From contig NZ_CP144125.1 of assembly GCF_036429475.1 (NCBI RefSeq), positions 1,302,001-1,366,000 on the forward strand: a stretch of 64,000 bases of DNA, read 5' to 3'. Shown here one piece after another: positions 52,141-59,928 of this stretch (positions are counted from its first letter, which is position 1; the number at the start of each line of letters is the position of its first letter). The notes under the pieces were generated by a model that saw nothing but the letters and a program-made list of their open reading frames with translations, had not been told where the DNA came from and did no database searches. The position numbers and the translations under genes were made by a program. The stretch comes from Halalkalicoccus sp. CGA53. GTDB lineage: Archaea > Halobacteriota > Halobacteria > Halobacteriales > Halalkalicoccaceae.

Positions 52141-52428
52141 TCAGAACGGGAGACGATCGCGGACCCGGTCGAGGAACGATCGCTCGTCCGCTTTCCCGGG
52201 TGCGATCGAGTCCGCGGGACGGATCACCGTCCGGTCGCCGTTCTCCTCGACGGTGATGAGGTCGTCGTCCTTGAGGTTGCGCAGCGCCTCCTCCAGTTCG
52301 TCGATCGAGACGTCGGCGGTGGCCCGGAGTTCGAACACGGTGAGCCCCTCCTCGCGCCACTCGACGAGCGCGTCGAGCACCGCGACCTCGTGCTCGTCTC
52401 GACGCCCGTAGCCCCGCGATCTCGCCAT
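52141..52428 (-). CDS. Small winged-helix protein (DUF6432-like)
   Basis: A 95-residue protein that is mostly one winged helix-turn-helix: EVAVLDALVEWREEGLTVFE, then ATADVSIDELEEALRNLKDD (recognition helix) and DLITVEENGDRTVIRPADS (wing). The C-terminal tail SFLDRVRDRLPF is shared by a haloarchaeal family I recall as DUF6432. It is probably a DNA-binding protein or modular adaptor. Divergent from the zinc-ribbon gene at 52543; the gap is only 114 bp. Confidence 0.75.
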   Translation of the reverse strand: MARSRGYGRRDEHEVAVLDALVEWREEGLTVFELRATADVSIDELEEALRNLKDDDLITVEENGDRTVIRPADSIAPGKADERSFLDRVRDRLPF

Positions 52429-52542
52429 ACCCCCTACTCGTCGTGCAGGGGTCTTATACTGTCGGCCACCCCGCGAGTCGACGCCCGGTCCCCTCGCCGA
52501 TGGGGAGGGTTTTTGGTCACCCCGACAGATAGACAGCCAATC

Positions 52543-53379
52543 ATGGGTCTCAGGTGTTCGCTTCTCGGACACGAGTACGGCGAACCGGAAATCGAACGGT
52601 CTCGCGACGAGCGGGGGAGCGAGGTCGTCATCACCGTCACGGAGTTCCAGCGCTGTACCCACTGCGGGGCAGCCACGGTGATCAGCGAGAACACGGAGGT
52701 CAGCACGACCGGGGAGACGGGGTCGTGGTCGGACGAGCCTGACGGCGGGCCGGTCGTCTCGACCGGGGACCCCGATCGGGCCTCCTCGGCCGACCGCGGC
52801 CGGGAACGACGACCGGACCCCACCTCCGGAGACGACTCTGCTCCCGCGACGGACTCCCGTTCCCGGGTGAGCCACGACTCCGGGAGGGTTCGCCCGCGAG
52901 AGCGCTCTTCCCGAACGACCTCCCGGAACGACTCGTGGAGCACGACCGCGAACTACGATCCGGATCAGGACGACGCGGAGATCCTGGAGGACGACCCCGA
53001 GGAGCGACGCCCCGGCGAGTGGCCGAGCCACGAGGACGAGCGGGCGTCGCCCGAACCCGGCGCGACGGCGGGTCGATGGCCGGAGACCGAGGGCGAGGAC
53101 GAGGGGTTCAGCGTCGCGGCCGACGAGGAGGCGCTCGTCGACGTCGAGGTCAGTGGGGGGCCGAACGCCGACCGGGGTTCGCGCGAGCGGTCGACCGACA
53201 CCGTCGTCGGGTTCGAGCGGGCGGCGAGCGCGCCGGTCTCCGACCGCCCGGTCGGCTCCGGCATCGCGGGCGAACTCGTCTGTCCCGCCTGTGACGCCGA
53301 CCGCCTCGGCGACCGCCCCTCGCTCCGTGTGGGCGACATCTGCCCGGAGTGTCACCGGGGCTACCTCGCCGAGCGGTAG
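52543..53379 (+). CDS. Zinc-finger protein with long disordered centre (DUF7093-like)
   Basis: A 278-residue protein. The N-terminal part (MGLRCSLLGHEYGEPEIERS to about residue 50) carries FQRCTHCGAATVI, and the C-terminal part carries ELVCPACDADRLGDRPSLRV with DICPECHRGYLAE, two paired knuckles. Between them is about 180 residues of Ser/Arg/Asp/Glu-rich low complexity, likely disordered. I recall the family as DUF7093; function unknown. The Cys-x2-Cys pairs at both ends may form separate zinc ribbons that bind nucleic acid or protein. Confidence 0.75.
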   Translation: MGLRCSLLGHEYGEPEIERSRDERGSEVVITVTEFQRCTHCGAATVISENTEVSTTGETGSWSDEPDGGPVVSTGDPDRASSADRGRERRPDPTSGDDSAPATDSRSRVSHDSGRVRPRERSSRTTSRNDSWSTTANYDPDQDDAEILEDDPEERRPGEWPSHEDERASPEPGATAGRWPETEGEDEGFSVAADEEALVDVEVSGGPNADRGSRERSTDTVVGFERAASAPVSDRPVGSGIAGELVCPACDADRLGDRPSLRVGDICPECHRGYLAER

Positions 53380-53417
53380 ACGAAACCCGTAAATCCACCC
53401 CACTCGATTACGGTCCC

Positions 53418-53804
53418 ATGCGCGAGTACAAGATGCGCCGGGGCGAGCACCTAGAGGAGCGAATCCCCGACCTGGAGGCGACCGTCGAGGAGTACTTCGG
53501 TCCGATCACCGAAACCGAGGAGTACAACGGGAGCGACCTCTTCGTCGTCTCCGAACCCGACAACCCCGTCTTCGAGCGCATCGTGGCCGGCGCTGTCTCC
53601 TACAGCGGCAAGAAGGACACGCTCGCCGTCGAGTTCGAGGAGCGCGATCCGACCGAGCTCTCGCCCGACGACCTCGAAGCAGCCGGCGAGGCAGTCAGCG
53701 CGAAGAACGACTTCCTCCTCGAGGCCACCGGGCGCGACGCGAAGTCCCGTCGCGAGTCGCTCAAACGCGAGGTCGAGGACGACGAGACACCGGACGTCGC
53801 CTAG
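53418..53804 (+). CDS. DUF5611 family protein
   Basis: A 128-residue protein: MREYKMRRGEHLEERIPDLE, VEEYFGPITETEEYNGSDLF, ERIVAGAVSYSGKKDTLAVE and a C-terminal KNDFLLEATGRDAKSRRESL. It matches a haloarchaeal family known as DUF5611 of unknown function. The stop overlaps that of the convergent FAU-1 gene by 4 bp. A leaderless start at ATG 53418 is consistent with the short upstream spacing. Confidence 0.82.
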   Translation: MREYKMRRGEHLEERIPDLEATVEEYFGPITETEEYNGSDLFVVSEPDNPVFERIVAGAVSYSGKKDTLAVEFEERDPTELSPDDLEAAGEAVSAKNDFLLEATGRDAKSRRESLKREVEDDETPDVA

Positions 53805-55186
53805 GAGAGCGCGCGTTCGATCGACGCGGCTACGTCGCGAGCACGATCGGCGAGCGGTCGGCTCACGTTCCCCCGCTCGACCGCCCCGTCGAGGTCGTCG
53901 TCGTCGACCCGTTCGACCCTGCCGGCGGCGTCTTTCACCACGTCGACGTGGAGGTCGACGTACCGGGCGGCGCCGGGGAAGAGTTCGATCGGGGTACAGA
54001 CGTTCACGTACGTCCCTTTCCGCACGCCCTCCTCGCTCCGGTAGACCGTCGGGTACCACCACCGTCCCTCCGAGAGCGTGGTGAGCGCGACGTCGCCGTC
54101 CTCCCGGGTCGCCGAGAGCGCGTCGTAGGTGCCCCCCGCGGTCATCTCGCGGCGGAGGACGACGCTCCCCTCGGGATCCACCTCGACCACCTCTCCCCGG
54201 CCGAGCGTGATCAGCCGCCCGTCGGGTTTGCCGTGTTCGATCGCGAGCGCGTCGCCGACTCCTGGGCCGAACTGGTCGGCGACCACCCCGAACGGGAACG
54301 CCTCGATCGCCGGACAGAGCGCCTCGACGAAGTCGACGGGACCGCTCGCCCGTTCGCTCCCCGCCTTGATCCGGTGGTGGCCGGCCATGGTCCCCGTGAC
54401 CTCCCTTCGTAGGTCGTCGAGCGCGAACCGTGACTCGCGGCCGAACCAGCACCAGGTCGTCGCGAACGGCGCAGTCCGGACGCCCTCCTCGCCCACCTCC
54501 CGATCGAGCGCGTCGTCGACCGCGAGCGCCCGCTCGCGTGCCGCCGAGAGCGCCGCCGAGAGCGTCTCCAGGCTCGCCCTCTCCGCACCCCGACCCAGTT
54601 CGACACCCCATGCCTCCGGCGGGTCGTCGAGCAGGTCGACCAGCCCTGCCGTCTCGCGATCGGGCGCGTCGACGACGCCCTCGCGACCGGCGACCAGCCG
54701 AACCAGACCGCCGGGCGTCCCAACGCCGACCTCACCGGTGAGCGTCGGCTCCCGATCGCTCCACGGCGGGGTCGGCTTCGCGACCTGCACCCTGACGCTG
54801 TCGCCGACCTCGACGTACCCGTCCGCGTCGTCGAACGGGAGAAAGCCCTCCCCGTCGCCGCAGTCGACGACCGCCCCACGACCCCGTTCCCGGCGCACGG
54901 TGCCCTCGACGATGGCCCCTCGCGCTAGCGGGTCGTCCCAGGCGAACGTGTCGATTCCTAGCCCCTCGAGCAGTGCCCTCGTCGCCGCGACGGCGTCGGG
55001 GTCGCCCGAGAGTTCGACGCCCTGGCGGTCCCCCGTGGTCGCCAGGTCGCAGTCGGCGAGCGTGTGGGAGAACTCCCGGTCGAACCGCTCGCGTATCGGC
55101 TTCGATACCTGGACGACCTCGTGGTCCCCCTCGGCCAGCAGTCGGGTCAGCGCAGTGGTGTAGATCCCCCGAACGCGCACCCTCAT
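53801..55186 (-). CDS. fau-1: Ribonuclease FAU-1 family RNA-binding protein
   Basis: A 461-residue protein of the archaeal FAU-1 (RNase AU-1) family. It has an N-terminal domain (MRVRVRGIYTTALTRLLAEG), an S1-like region near residues 90-150 (GAIVEGTVRRERGRGAVVDC), and a C-terminal DUF402 domain with FGVVADQFGPGVGDALAIEH and the tail RKGTYVNVCTPIELFPGAAR. FAU-1 binds AU-rich RNA and processes rRNA in some archaea. The ATG 55186 overlaps the stop of the DUF7532-like gene (ATGA junction). Confidence 0.88.
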   Translation of the reverse strand: MRVRVRGIYTTALTRLLAEGDHEVVQVSKPIRERFDREFSHTLADCDLATTGDRQGVELSGDPDAVAATRALLEGLGIDTFAWDDPLARGAIVEGTVRRERGRGAVVDCGDGEGFLPFDDADGYVEVGDSVRVQVAKPTPPWSDREPTLTGEVGVGTPGGLVRLVAGREGVVDAPDRETAGLVDLLDDPPEAWGVELGRGAERASLETLSAALSAARERALAVDDALDREVGEEGVRTAPFATTWCWFGRESRFALDDLRREVTGTMAGHHRIKAGSERASGPVDFVEALCPAIEAFPFGVVADQFGPGVGDALAIEHGKPDGRLITLGRGEVVEVDPEGSVVLRREMTAGGTYDALSATREDGDVALTTLSEGRWWYPTVYRSEEGVRKGTYVNVCTPIELFPGAARYVDLHVDVVKDAAGRVERVDDDDLDGAVERGNVSRPLADRARDVAASIERALS

Positions 55187-55569
55187 AGTCGCTCCCGATC
55201 GGTCGAAAAGCGCACCCGCCCGTTCACCGTCGGCCCGAGCGTACACTCGACTACGTCCGGTAGCGCCTCGCCGACGAGCACCCGGACGTCCTCGACGGGC
55301 ACGCCCCAGGAGTCGAAGCGGAGGTAGCCCCTGATCTCGGCGCCGTGGGTGAACAGATCGCAGTAGTCGACGGTGTGCTCGGGGAACTCCTCGGAGCTGT
55401 GTGCGAGATCCATGTCGGAGACGACCCGGTCGTGTGCGCCGAAGAAGCCCTCGACCCGTTCCGCGTCCTCCCTCGCCAGTTCGACGACCCGATCCGCGAC
55501 CCGCTCGACCGTCTCCCGATCGACGCCGGCCTCGCGGAACGCCCGCTGGGTTCGCCCGTCGAAGTGCAT
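55183..55569 (-). CDS. DUF7532-like haloarchaeal protein
   Basis: A 128-residue protein: MHFDGRTQRAFREAGVDRET, FFGAHDRVVSDMDLAHSSEE, VDYCDLFTHGAEIRGYLRFD and CTLGPTVNGRVRFSTDRERL. I recall this as DUF7532; no function known. Its stop overlaps the FAU-1 start by ATGA, so the two form an operon; an RNA-related role is possible by association only. Confidence 0.78.
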   Translation of the reverse strand: MHFDGRTQRAFREAGVDRETVERVADRVVELAREDAERVEGFFGAHDRVVSDMDLAHSSEEFPEHTVDYCDLFTHGAEIRGYLRFDSWGVPVEDVRVLVGEALPDVVECTLGPTVNGRVRFSTDRERL

Positions 55570-55666
55570 ACGCCCGCTATGGGGACGGGGGTGTTGAGCG
55601 TGCCGAGTCGGGACGGCGCTCTCCCGCCGGGGGAACGGTTAGGGACCGGCCGGCCCAACGGTGGGT

Positions 55667-56683
55667 ATGAACAGGGGCCGGGATCCGGTCGAGCGCGAGA
55701 CGAGCGACGATCGCGACCTCTACGAGATCACGACCTGGGAGCGTCGGTCGTTCCTCGACTCGCTCGCGGTCGGGATCCACCGCTTCGGCGCCGTGAGCCT
55801 GCGGGTGGTGCTCGTGGCGCTCGCGTTCGTCCTCTTGCTCGCACAGCTGATCCTCGGGGGTGTCGGCGTGCTCGTCGCCGACCCCGTCGTCGGCACGCTC
55901 GTCTTCCTCTCGGTCGTCCCCGCCCTGGGGATCGCCGTCTACATCTGGTACGCCGACGTGACGACCGGCGAGCCGCTCTCGCTGCTCGTCGTCACCTTCC
56001 TGCTCGCCGTCCTCTTCGCGATGTTCGCGGCCGTCATCAACAGCGTCCTGCAACCGGCCTTCGGCGCCCTCGGCTTCCTCGGACTCGTCCTCTTCTTCTT
56101 CCTCGTCGTCGGCCCCGTCGAGGAGACGGTGAAACTGCTCGCCGTACGGCTCTACGCCTACCGATCGACGCGCTTCGACGCGGTGATCGACGGGATGGTC
56201 TACGGCGCGGTCGCCGGCCTCGGCTTCGCCACCATCGAGAACGCCTTCTACATCACGCAGGGACTGGACTCGGGGCTGGCCGCGATGGAGGTCGTCGACG
56301 AGGCCGGCGCGACCGCTGCGGTCCGATCACTCGCCGGCCCCGGACACGTCCTCTACTCGGCCATCGCCGGCTTCTACCTCGGCCTCGCGAAGTTCAACCC
56401 CGAGAACGCGGGCCCGATCGTGATAAAGGGGCTGACGATCGCGGCGATCCTCCACGCGCTGTACAACAGCCTCGCGGGGATCGTCCCCGGCCTGCTCGTC
56501 GCTTCCGCGACCTGGATCACCCTCCCGATCGCACTGCTCGGGTTCATCGTCCTCTACGACGGCTTCGTCGCCTACATACTCTATCGGAAAGCCTCGCGCT
56601 ACATGAAGGCGTACAGGGACGCCGGCATCGAGCGCCTCGACGAACGCGAGCTGATTCCCGAGCGCACCGAGTTCGACCCCTGA
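55667..56683 (+). CDS. PrsW-type intramembrane metalloprotease
   Basis: A 338-residue membrane protein with about eight helices. The PrsW/CAAX-like metal motifs are in order: FFLVVGPVEETVKLLAVRLY (EExxK), AGLGFATIENAFYITQ (ExxxY), AGPGHVLYSAIAGFYLGLAK (HxxY) and AAILHALYNSLAG (HxxxN). In bacteria PrsW cleaves anti-sigma factors; archaeal members probably process membrane proteins or regulators. The first 45 residues are cytoplasmic and acidic. ATG 55667 was chosen over the upstream GTG because the family begins near there. Confidence 0.88.
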   Translation: MNRGRDPVERETSDDRDLYEITTWERRSFLDSLAVGIHRFGAVSLRVVLVALAFVLLLAQLILGGVGVLVADPVVGTLVFLSVVPALGIAVYIWYADVTTGEPLSLLVVTFLLAVLFAMFAAVINSVLQPAFGALGFLGLVLFFFLVVGPVEETVKLLAVRLYAYRSTRFDAVIDGMVYGAVAGLGFATIENAFYITQGLDSGLAAMEVVDEAGATAAVRSLAGPGHVLYSAIAGFYLGLAKFNPENAGPIVIKGLTIAAILHALYNSLAGIVPGLLVASATWITLPIALLGFIVLYDGFVAYILYRKASRYMKAYRDAGIERLDERELIPERTEFDP

Positions 56684-56871
56684 TACGGACCCTGTACTGT
56701 GTACCGCTCGGTCCGAACGGTACAGGCTACAGCAGTCCGTGCGAGACCGTGGTCGTCGACGAGCGCCGGACGGGTTCTCGAGAGGGGCCACTCGCCCGGT
56801 TCGTGGCCGCGAGCGGAGCGGTCGGGATCCACTTCTGGACTGTCACGTTCGTTCATCACCCGGGATCGTCC

Positions 56872-56905
56872 CACCCGGTGAGTGGATTTCACCCGGTGAA
56901 TATTT
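56872..56905 (+). promoter_or_regulatory. Tandem CACCCGGTGA operator abutting a TATA element
   Basis: TTCACCCGGTGAA (56888-56900), arms TTCACC/GGTGAA about a central C, is followed at once by TATTTCC, a TATA-like element (56899-56905). A second copy CACCCGGTGA at 56872-56881 is centred 18 bp upstream. The downstream regulator starts at 57117. The same TTCAC-N3-GTGAA plus ATATTT design occurs at 62419-62440. Confidence 0.55.
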
Positions 56906-56943
56906 CCGGTTCTGCGCCCATGGTAATCCGAAGTGGCGAGACG

Positions 56944-57120
56944 ATGGGGTCGGTGAGCGGAGGCGCGAGCGAGAACGCCGAGGGGGAACCCGCGCTAGAA
57001 GAACTCGTCCGTCGGCAGCGGCCAGCGCGTGAGGAGTGCGGAAAAGGTCCCCCGACTCCCGTCGCCAACCCTCGACCGGTCCACCGTCGCGCCCGACCCG
57101 GCACGGACACGACAGCATGA
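56944..57120 (+). CDS. Possible short leader ORF before the winged-helix regulator
   Basis: ATG 56944 opens a 58-codon frame (MGSVSGGASENAEGEPALEE, then LVRRQRPAREECGKG) whose TGA overlaps the regulator ATG (ATGA, 57117-57120). It sits about 40 nt after the operator/TATA element. The acidic first half is plausible; the Arg/Pro-rich second half is not typical of this proteome. The 56684-56871 stretch before it shows no gene. Confidence 0.3.
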   Translation: MGSVSGGASENAEGEPALEELVRRQRPAREECGKGPPTPVANPRPVHRRARPGTDTTA

Positions 57121-57926
57121 AACCGAGTAGATCGAGATCGCCGGTCGAAGACATCGCGTACCTCACGCGGGCGGACCACCGGGTGGCGGCGCTCGCGGCG
57201 TCGACGGTCCGTCCCCGGAGCCGATCCGAACTGGTCGAGCTGACCGGCGTCTCCTCCTCGACGATCCGACGGACGATCCGCGAGTTCGAGGACCGAAACT
57301 GGGTTCGAAAGGTGGACTACCAGTACGAGACGACCCAGCTCGGGGCGTACATCGCCTCGGGGATGGTGGAGCTGATCGACCGCGTCGAGACCGAGCAGAC
57401 GCTGCGGGACGTCTGGGGGTGGCTCCCGGGCGAGGAGAGCGGCTTCACGATCGAGATGGTCTCCGATGCGGCCGTGACGGTCGCCGCCGCCGACGCCCCG
57501 TACGCTCCGGTGAACCGGTTCGTCTCCCTGTTCGAGGGGTCGGATCGGTTCCGGGCCGTCGGGTTCGACGTGGCGCTGCTCGAGCCGTGCCGGGACGAAC
57601 TCTGCCGGCGGCTCGACGACGGGATGCACGCGGACCTCATCGCCCCGCCCAGGGTCGCGAACTACATCCGCTCGACCCGTTCGGAGCAGTTCTCGACGAC
57701 CTTCGAGAGGGGTGACCTCACGATCCGATTACACGACGACCTGCCCTCGTACGGGGTCTGTCTCTTCGACGACCGGGTCGCGATCAGCGGCTACGGCCCC
57801 GAGGGCGTGACCGTCCGCGTGCTCGTCGACAGCGACGCCCCAGCGGTGTACGAGTGGGCCGAGTCGACGTACACCGCCTACCGACGCACGACGCCGACGC
57901 TCCCGCTCGACCCGATCCAGGAGTGA
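57117..57926 (+). CDS. Winged-helix regulator with FilR1-like C-terminal domain (copy 1)
   Basis: A 269-residue protein. N-terminal HTH (about residues 10-75): ADHRVAALAASTVRPRSRSE and VSSSTIRRTIREFEDRNWVR. The central VETEQTLRDVWGWLPGEESG leads into a C-terminal domain like DUF1724/FilR1, ending FDDRVAISGYGPEGVTVRVL. It is paralogous with 61488-62315, which shares ETE-x-x-LRDVWxWLP and the same architecture. Such regulators are common in haloarchaea and respond to unknown signals. It lies downstream of the operator at 56872-56905, so it may control itself. Confidence 0.85.
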   Translation: MKPSRSRSPVEDIAYLTRADHRVAALAASTVRPRSRSELVELTGVSSSTIRRTIREFEDRNWVRKVDYQYETTQLGAYIASGMVELIDRVETEQTLRDVWGWLPGEESGFTIEMVSDAAVTVAAADAPYAPVNRFVSLFEGSDRFRAVGFDVALLEPCRDELCRRLDDGMHADLIAPPRVANYIRSTRSEQFSTTFERGDLTIRLHDDLPSYGVCLFDDRVAISGYGPEGVTVRVLVDSDAPAVYEWAESTYTAYRRTTPTLPLDPIQE

Positions 57927-57929
57927 CCA

Positions 57930-57954
57930 CCTCGATCCTGTGTCGTGATCGAGG
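57930..57954 (+). terminator. Hairpin after the first winged-helix regulator
   Basis: CCTCGATC (57930-57937) pairs with GATCGAGG (57947-57954), an 8 bp perfect stem with a 9 nt loop, 4 nt after the regulator stop. No T-tract follows. The rest of the gap to 58156 shows no gene. Confidence 0.4.
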
Positions 57955-58156
57955 CCGCTCGGTCGACGTTTCTCGTCTCACTCTCGCCGTCGTCAGTCGC
58001 GATACCGGGTCGAGCGGTGGTCCACGGAACGGACCCCGCGCCCGTCCGTCCGGTCGATCACCCGCTGCACGACGGTCACGGGGCGCCCAAATCCCAGTCG
58101 GTAGCTACCTCGTGTTCGCGTTCGTATCCGGTCTCGGGAGTGGGGAAGACGAGACC

Positions 58157-58780
58157 ATGTCAAACGACGAACGAGTGATGCACGGTGTCGAGCTCGACCG
58201 ACTCGACGCCTTCGCCGAACGCGCGGCCGAACACCCCGACGCGATCACGCTCGGTCTCGGAGCCCGCTCGACGTACGAGGGGACTTGCGGCCACAGCCTG
58301 TCAAAGGTCGACAGCTACACGCTCGGTGACGAGGTGATCGTGCGCGAGACCCGCGACTACACGATCCCGTACGGCGGCTGTAAGGAGCTGCTCGACGCCG
58401 GTGGGTGGATCGGTGCGACCGACCGGATGGATCCGATCGAGGGCGCGTTGGCCGCGCTCGCCGCCTGTATCAACGTCGGGATCACGGTCAACGCCGTCGC
58501 GAACGGCGTCGACGTCGAGGGGCTCCAGACGCGGGTCCGGACCGAGGTCGATCCCCGCGTCCTCTTCAGCCTCGCTGACCTCACCGAGGCCGACGGCGTC
58601 TTCGAGAACCTGACGGTCGAGATCGAGATCGAGGGCGAGGCGCTCGAGAAGGACCTCGTCGACGAGTGGGCGCGGCGGGCGCCCGTCTACACGCTCGTCT
58701 CGCTCGCCCAGGACGTCGAGGTGACGATCACCACCCCCACCGAGGTGGCGGGTGCGAACCCGCGAGGGGATCGAGAATAA
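58157..58780 (+). CDS. OsmC family protein
   Basis: A 207-residue OsmC/Ohr-fold protein. Segments GLGARSTYEGTCGHSLSKVD, YGGCKELLDAGG, the family core MDPIEGALAALAACINVGIT with its conserved Cys, and LEKDLVDEWARRAPVYTLVS (helix with the reactive-site Asp/Arg region). The first Cys of the classic OsmC pair is less clear, so peroxidase activity is not certain; many members are oxidative-stress proteins. Start ATG 58157. It stands between the regulator and the riboflavin synthase genes. Confidence 0.88.
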   Translation: MSNDERVMHGVELDRLDAFAERAAEHPDAITLGLGARSTYEGTCGHSLSKVDSYTLGDEVIVRETRDYTIPYGGCKELLDAGGWIGATDRMDPIEGALAALAACINVGITVNAVANGVDVEGLQTRVRTEVDPRVLFSLADLTEADGVFENLTVEIEIEGEALEKDLVDEWARRAPVYTLVSLAQDVEVTITTPTEVAGANPRGDRE

Positions 58781-58933
58781 CCGACTCGCACGAATTCGAC
58801 CGCCTCGAACGGACGGTCAAGAGCATCTACCGGGGGCGCCGAACGGCCGGTCGAGGAGTTCCACTTCGAGACCGGACGCGAACTCGCTGCCGGCCGGTAC
58901 CGCGAGACAGGCAGCGCTCACGGAGAGAGGTGC

Positions 58934-59548
58934 TCACCGGTCGACGGTCGCCGGTCCGTCGGCGTACGGTTCGGTCACGGATTCGACGTACTTCGCGATC
59001 ACGTCCACTTCGAGGTGGACCGGATCGCCCGCCGACTTCGCCGACAGCGTCGTCACCTCGTAGGTCGTCGGGACGATCGCCACGGAGAACGTCTCGGTGC
59101 CGAGATCGGCGACCGTGAGGCTGATACCGTCGACCGTGATCGAGCCCTTCTCGACGACGTAGCGTGCGAGTGCCGCGGGCAGCGAGAAGGAAAACCGCCA
59201 GTCCTCGCCCACCCGCTCGACCGACTCGACGCGAGCGGTCGCGTCGACGTGACCCTGGACCACGTGGCCGTCGAACCGTCCCCCGGCAGTCATCGCCCGT
59301 TCGAGGTTCACTTCCTCGCCCTCTTCGACCTCCCCGAGATAGGTCCGCTCGACCGTCTCGGTCGCGAGGAACACGGAAAAGCCCGCGGCGTCCGTTCGCT
59401 CGACGGTGAGACACGCCCCGTTCACGCTCACGCTCTCGCCCTCACGGAGCGCGTCGGCGAACGAGCAGTCGATCCAGAGGCGTCTCTCACCCTCGTCGTG
59501 GGTGACCTCGCGCACCACGCCCCGCTCCTCGACGATCCCGGTGAACAT
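58934..59548 (-). CDS. ribE: Riboflavin synthase alpha-chain type
   Basis: A 204-residue two-lumazine-domain enzyme. Repeat 1 opens MFTGIVEERGVVREVTHDEG with SVSVNGACLTVERTD; repeat 2 has FDGHVVQGHVDATARV and ITVDGISLTVADLGTETFSV. It dismutates two 6,7-dimethyl-8-ribityllumazine molecules into riboflavin. This is the bacterial alpha-type, not the methanogen RibC type. Length is usual. An AT-rich promoter with TATATTAATATG on the minus strand (59592-59606) precedes it. Confidence 0.93.
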   Translation of the reverse strand: MFTGIVEERGVVREVTHDEGERRLWIDCSFADALREGESVSVNGACLTVERTDAAGFSVFLATETVERTYLGEVEEGEEVNLERAMTAGGRFDGHVVQGHVDATARVESVERVGEDWRFSFSLPAALARYVVEKGSITVDGISLTVADLGTETFSVAIVPTTYEVTTLSAKSAGDPVHLEVDVIAKYVESVTEPYADGPATVDR

Positions 59549-59716
59549 ACCCCGGGTTGGTGAGTGCGGGCTAAACCCGTTCCGCCCACCCCCATATTAA
59601 TATATGATAATACTGTCGGGTCGTATGGGAACTCTCGATACACCCCCCCACTCCTCGAAGGCGACTCATGTGTGCATGCGACAGATTGACGGCTGTGAGG
59701 GGTCGCCACGTACACG

Positions 59717-59836
59717 ATGGCTATCAGCGTGCGTACGTGTCCGCAGTGTGAGTGGACGGGGACGGAGTCGACGTTCGACACGGGGAACGACGACAGGGCC
59801 TGTCCCGTCTGCCGCCACACGATCCTGGACTCCTGA
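59717..59836 (+). CDS. Tiny two-knuckle zinc-finger protein
   Basis: A 39-residue protein: MAISVRTCPQCEWTGTEST, then a linker and ACPVCRHTILDS. Two CPxC knuckles for one zinc, the pattern of the haloarchaeal zinc-finger micro-proteins. Complete frame ATG 59717 to TGA 59834-59836 with GC-rich third positions. Function unknown, though relatives in Haloferax are reported as regulators or adaptors of growth and biofilm traits. Confidence 0.75.
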   Translation: MAISVRTCPQCEWTGTESTFDTGNDDRACPVCRHTILDS

Positions 59837-59928
59837 GACAAAAGTATAGCAAATACACACTGTTCGGAATTCTCGACAGGTTTACCGAGCGAATAGGTAA
59901 CCGCCAGGGACGACTCCCCTCGCTCGAC

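Noticed and set aside
59592-59606. AT-rich TATATTAATATG stretch as a possible origin element
   Set aside because: No Orc1/Cdc6 gene and no repeated origin-recognition boxes are nearby; its position before ribE fits an ordinary promoter.
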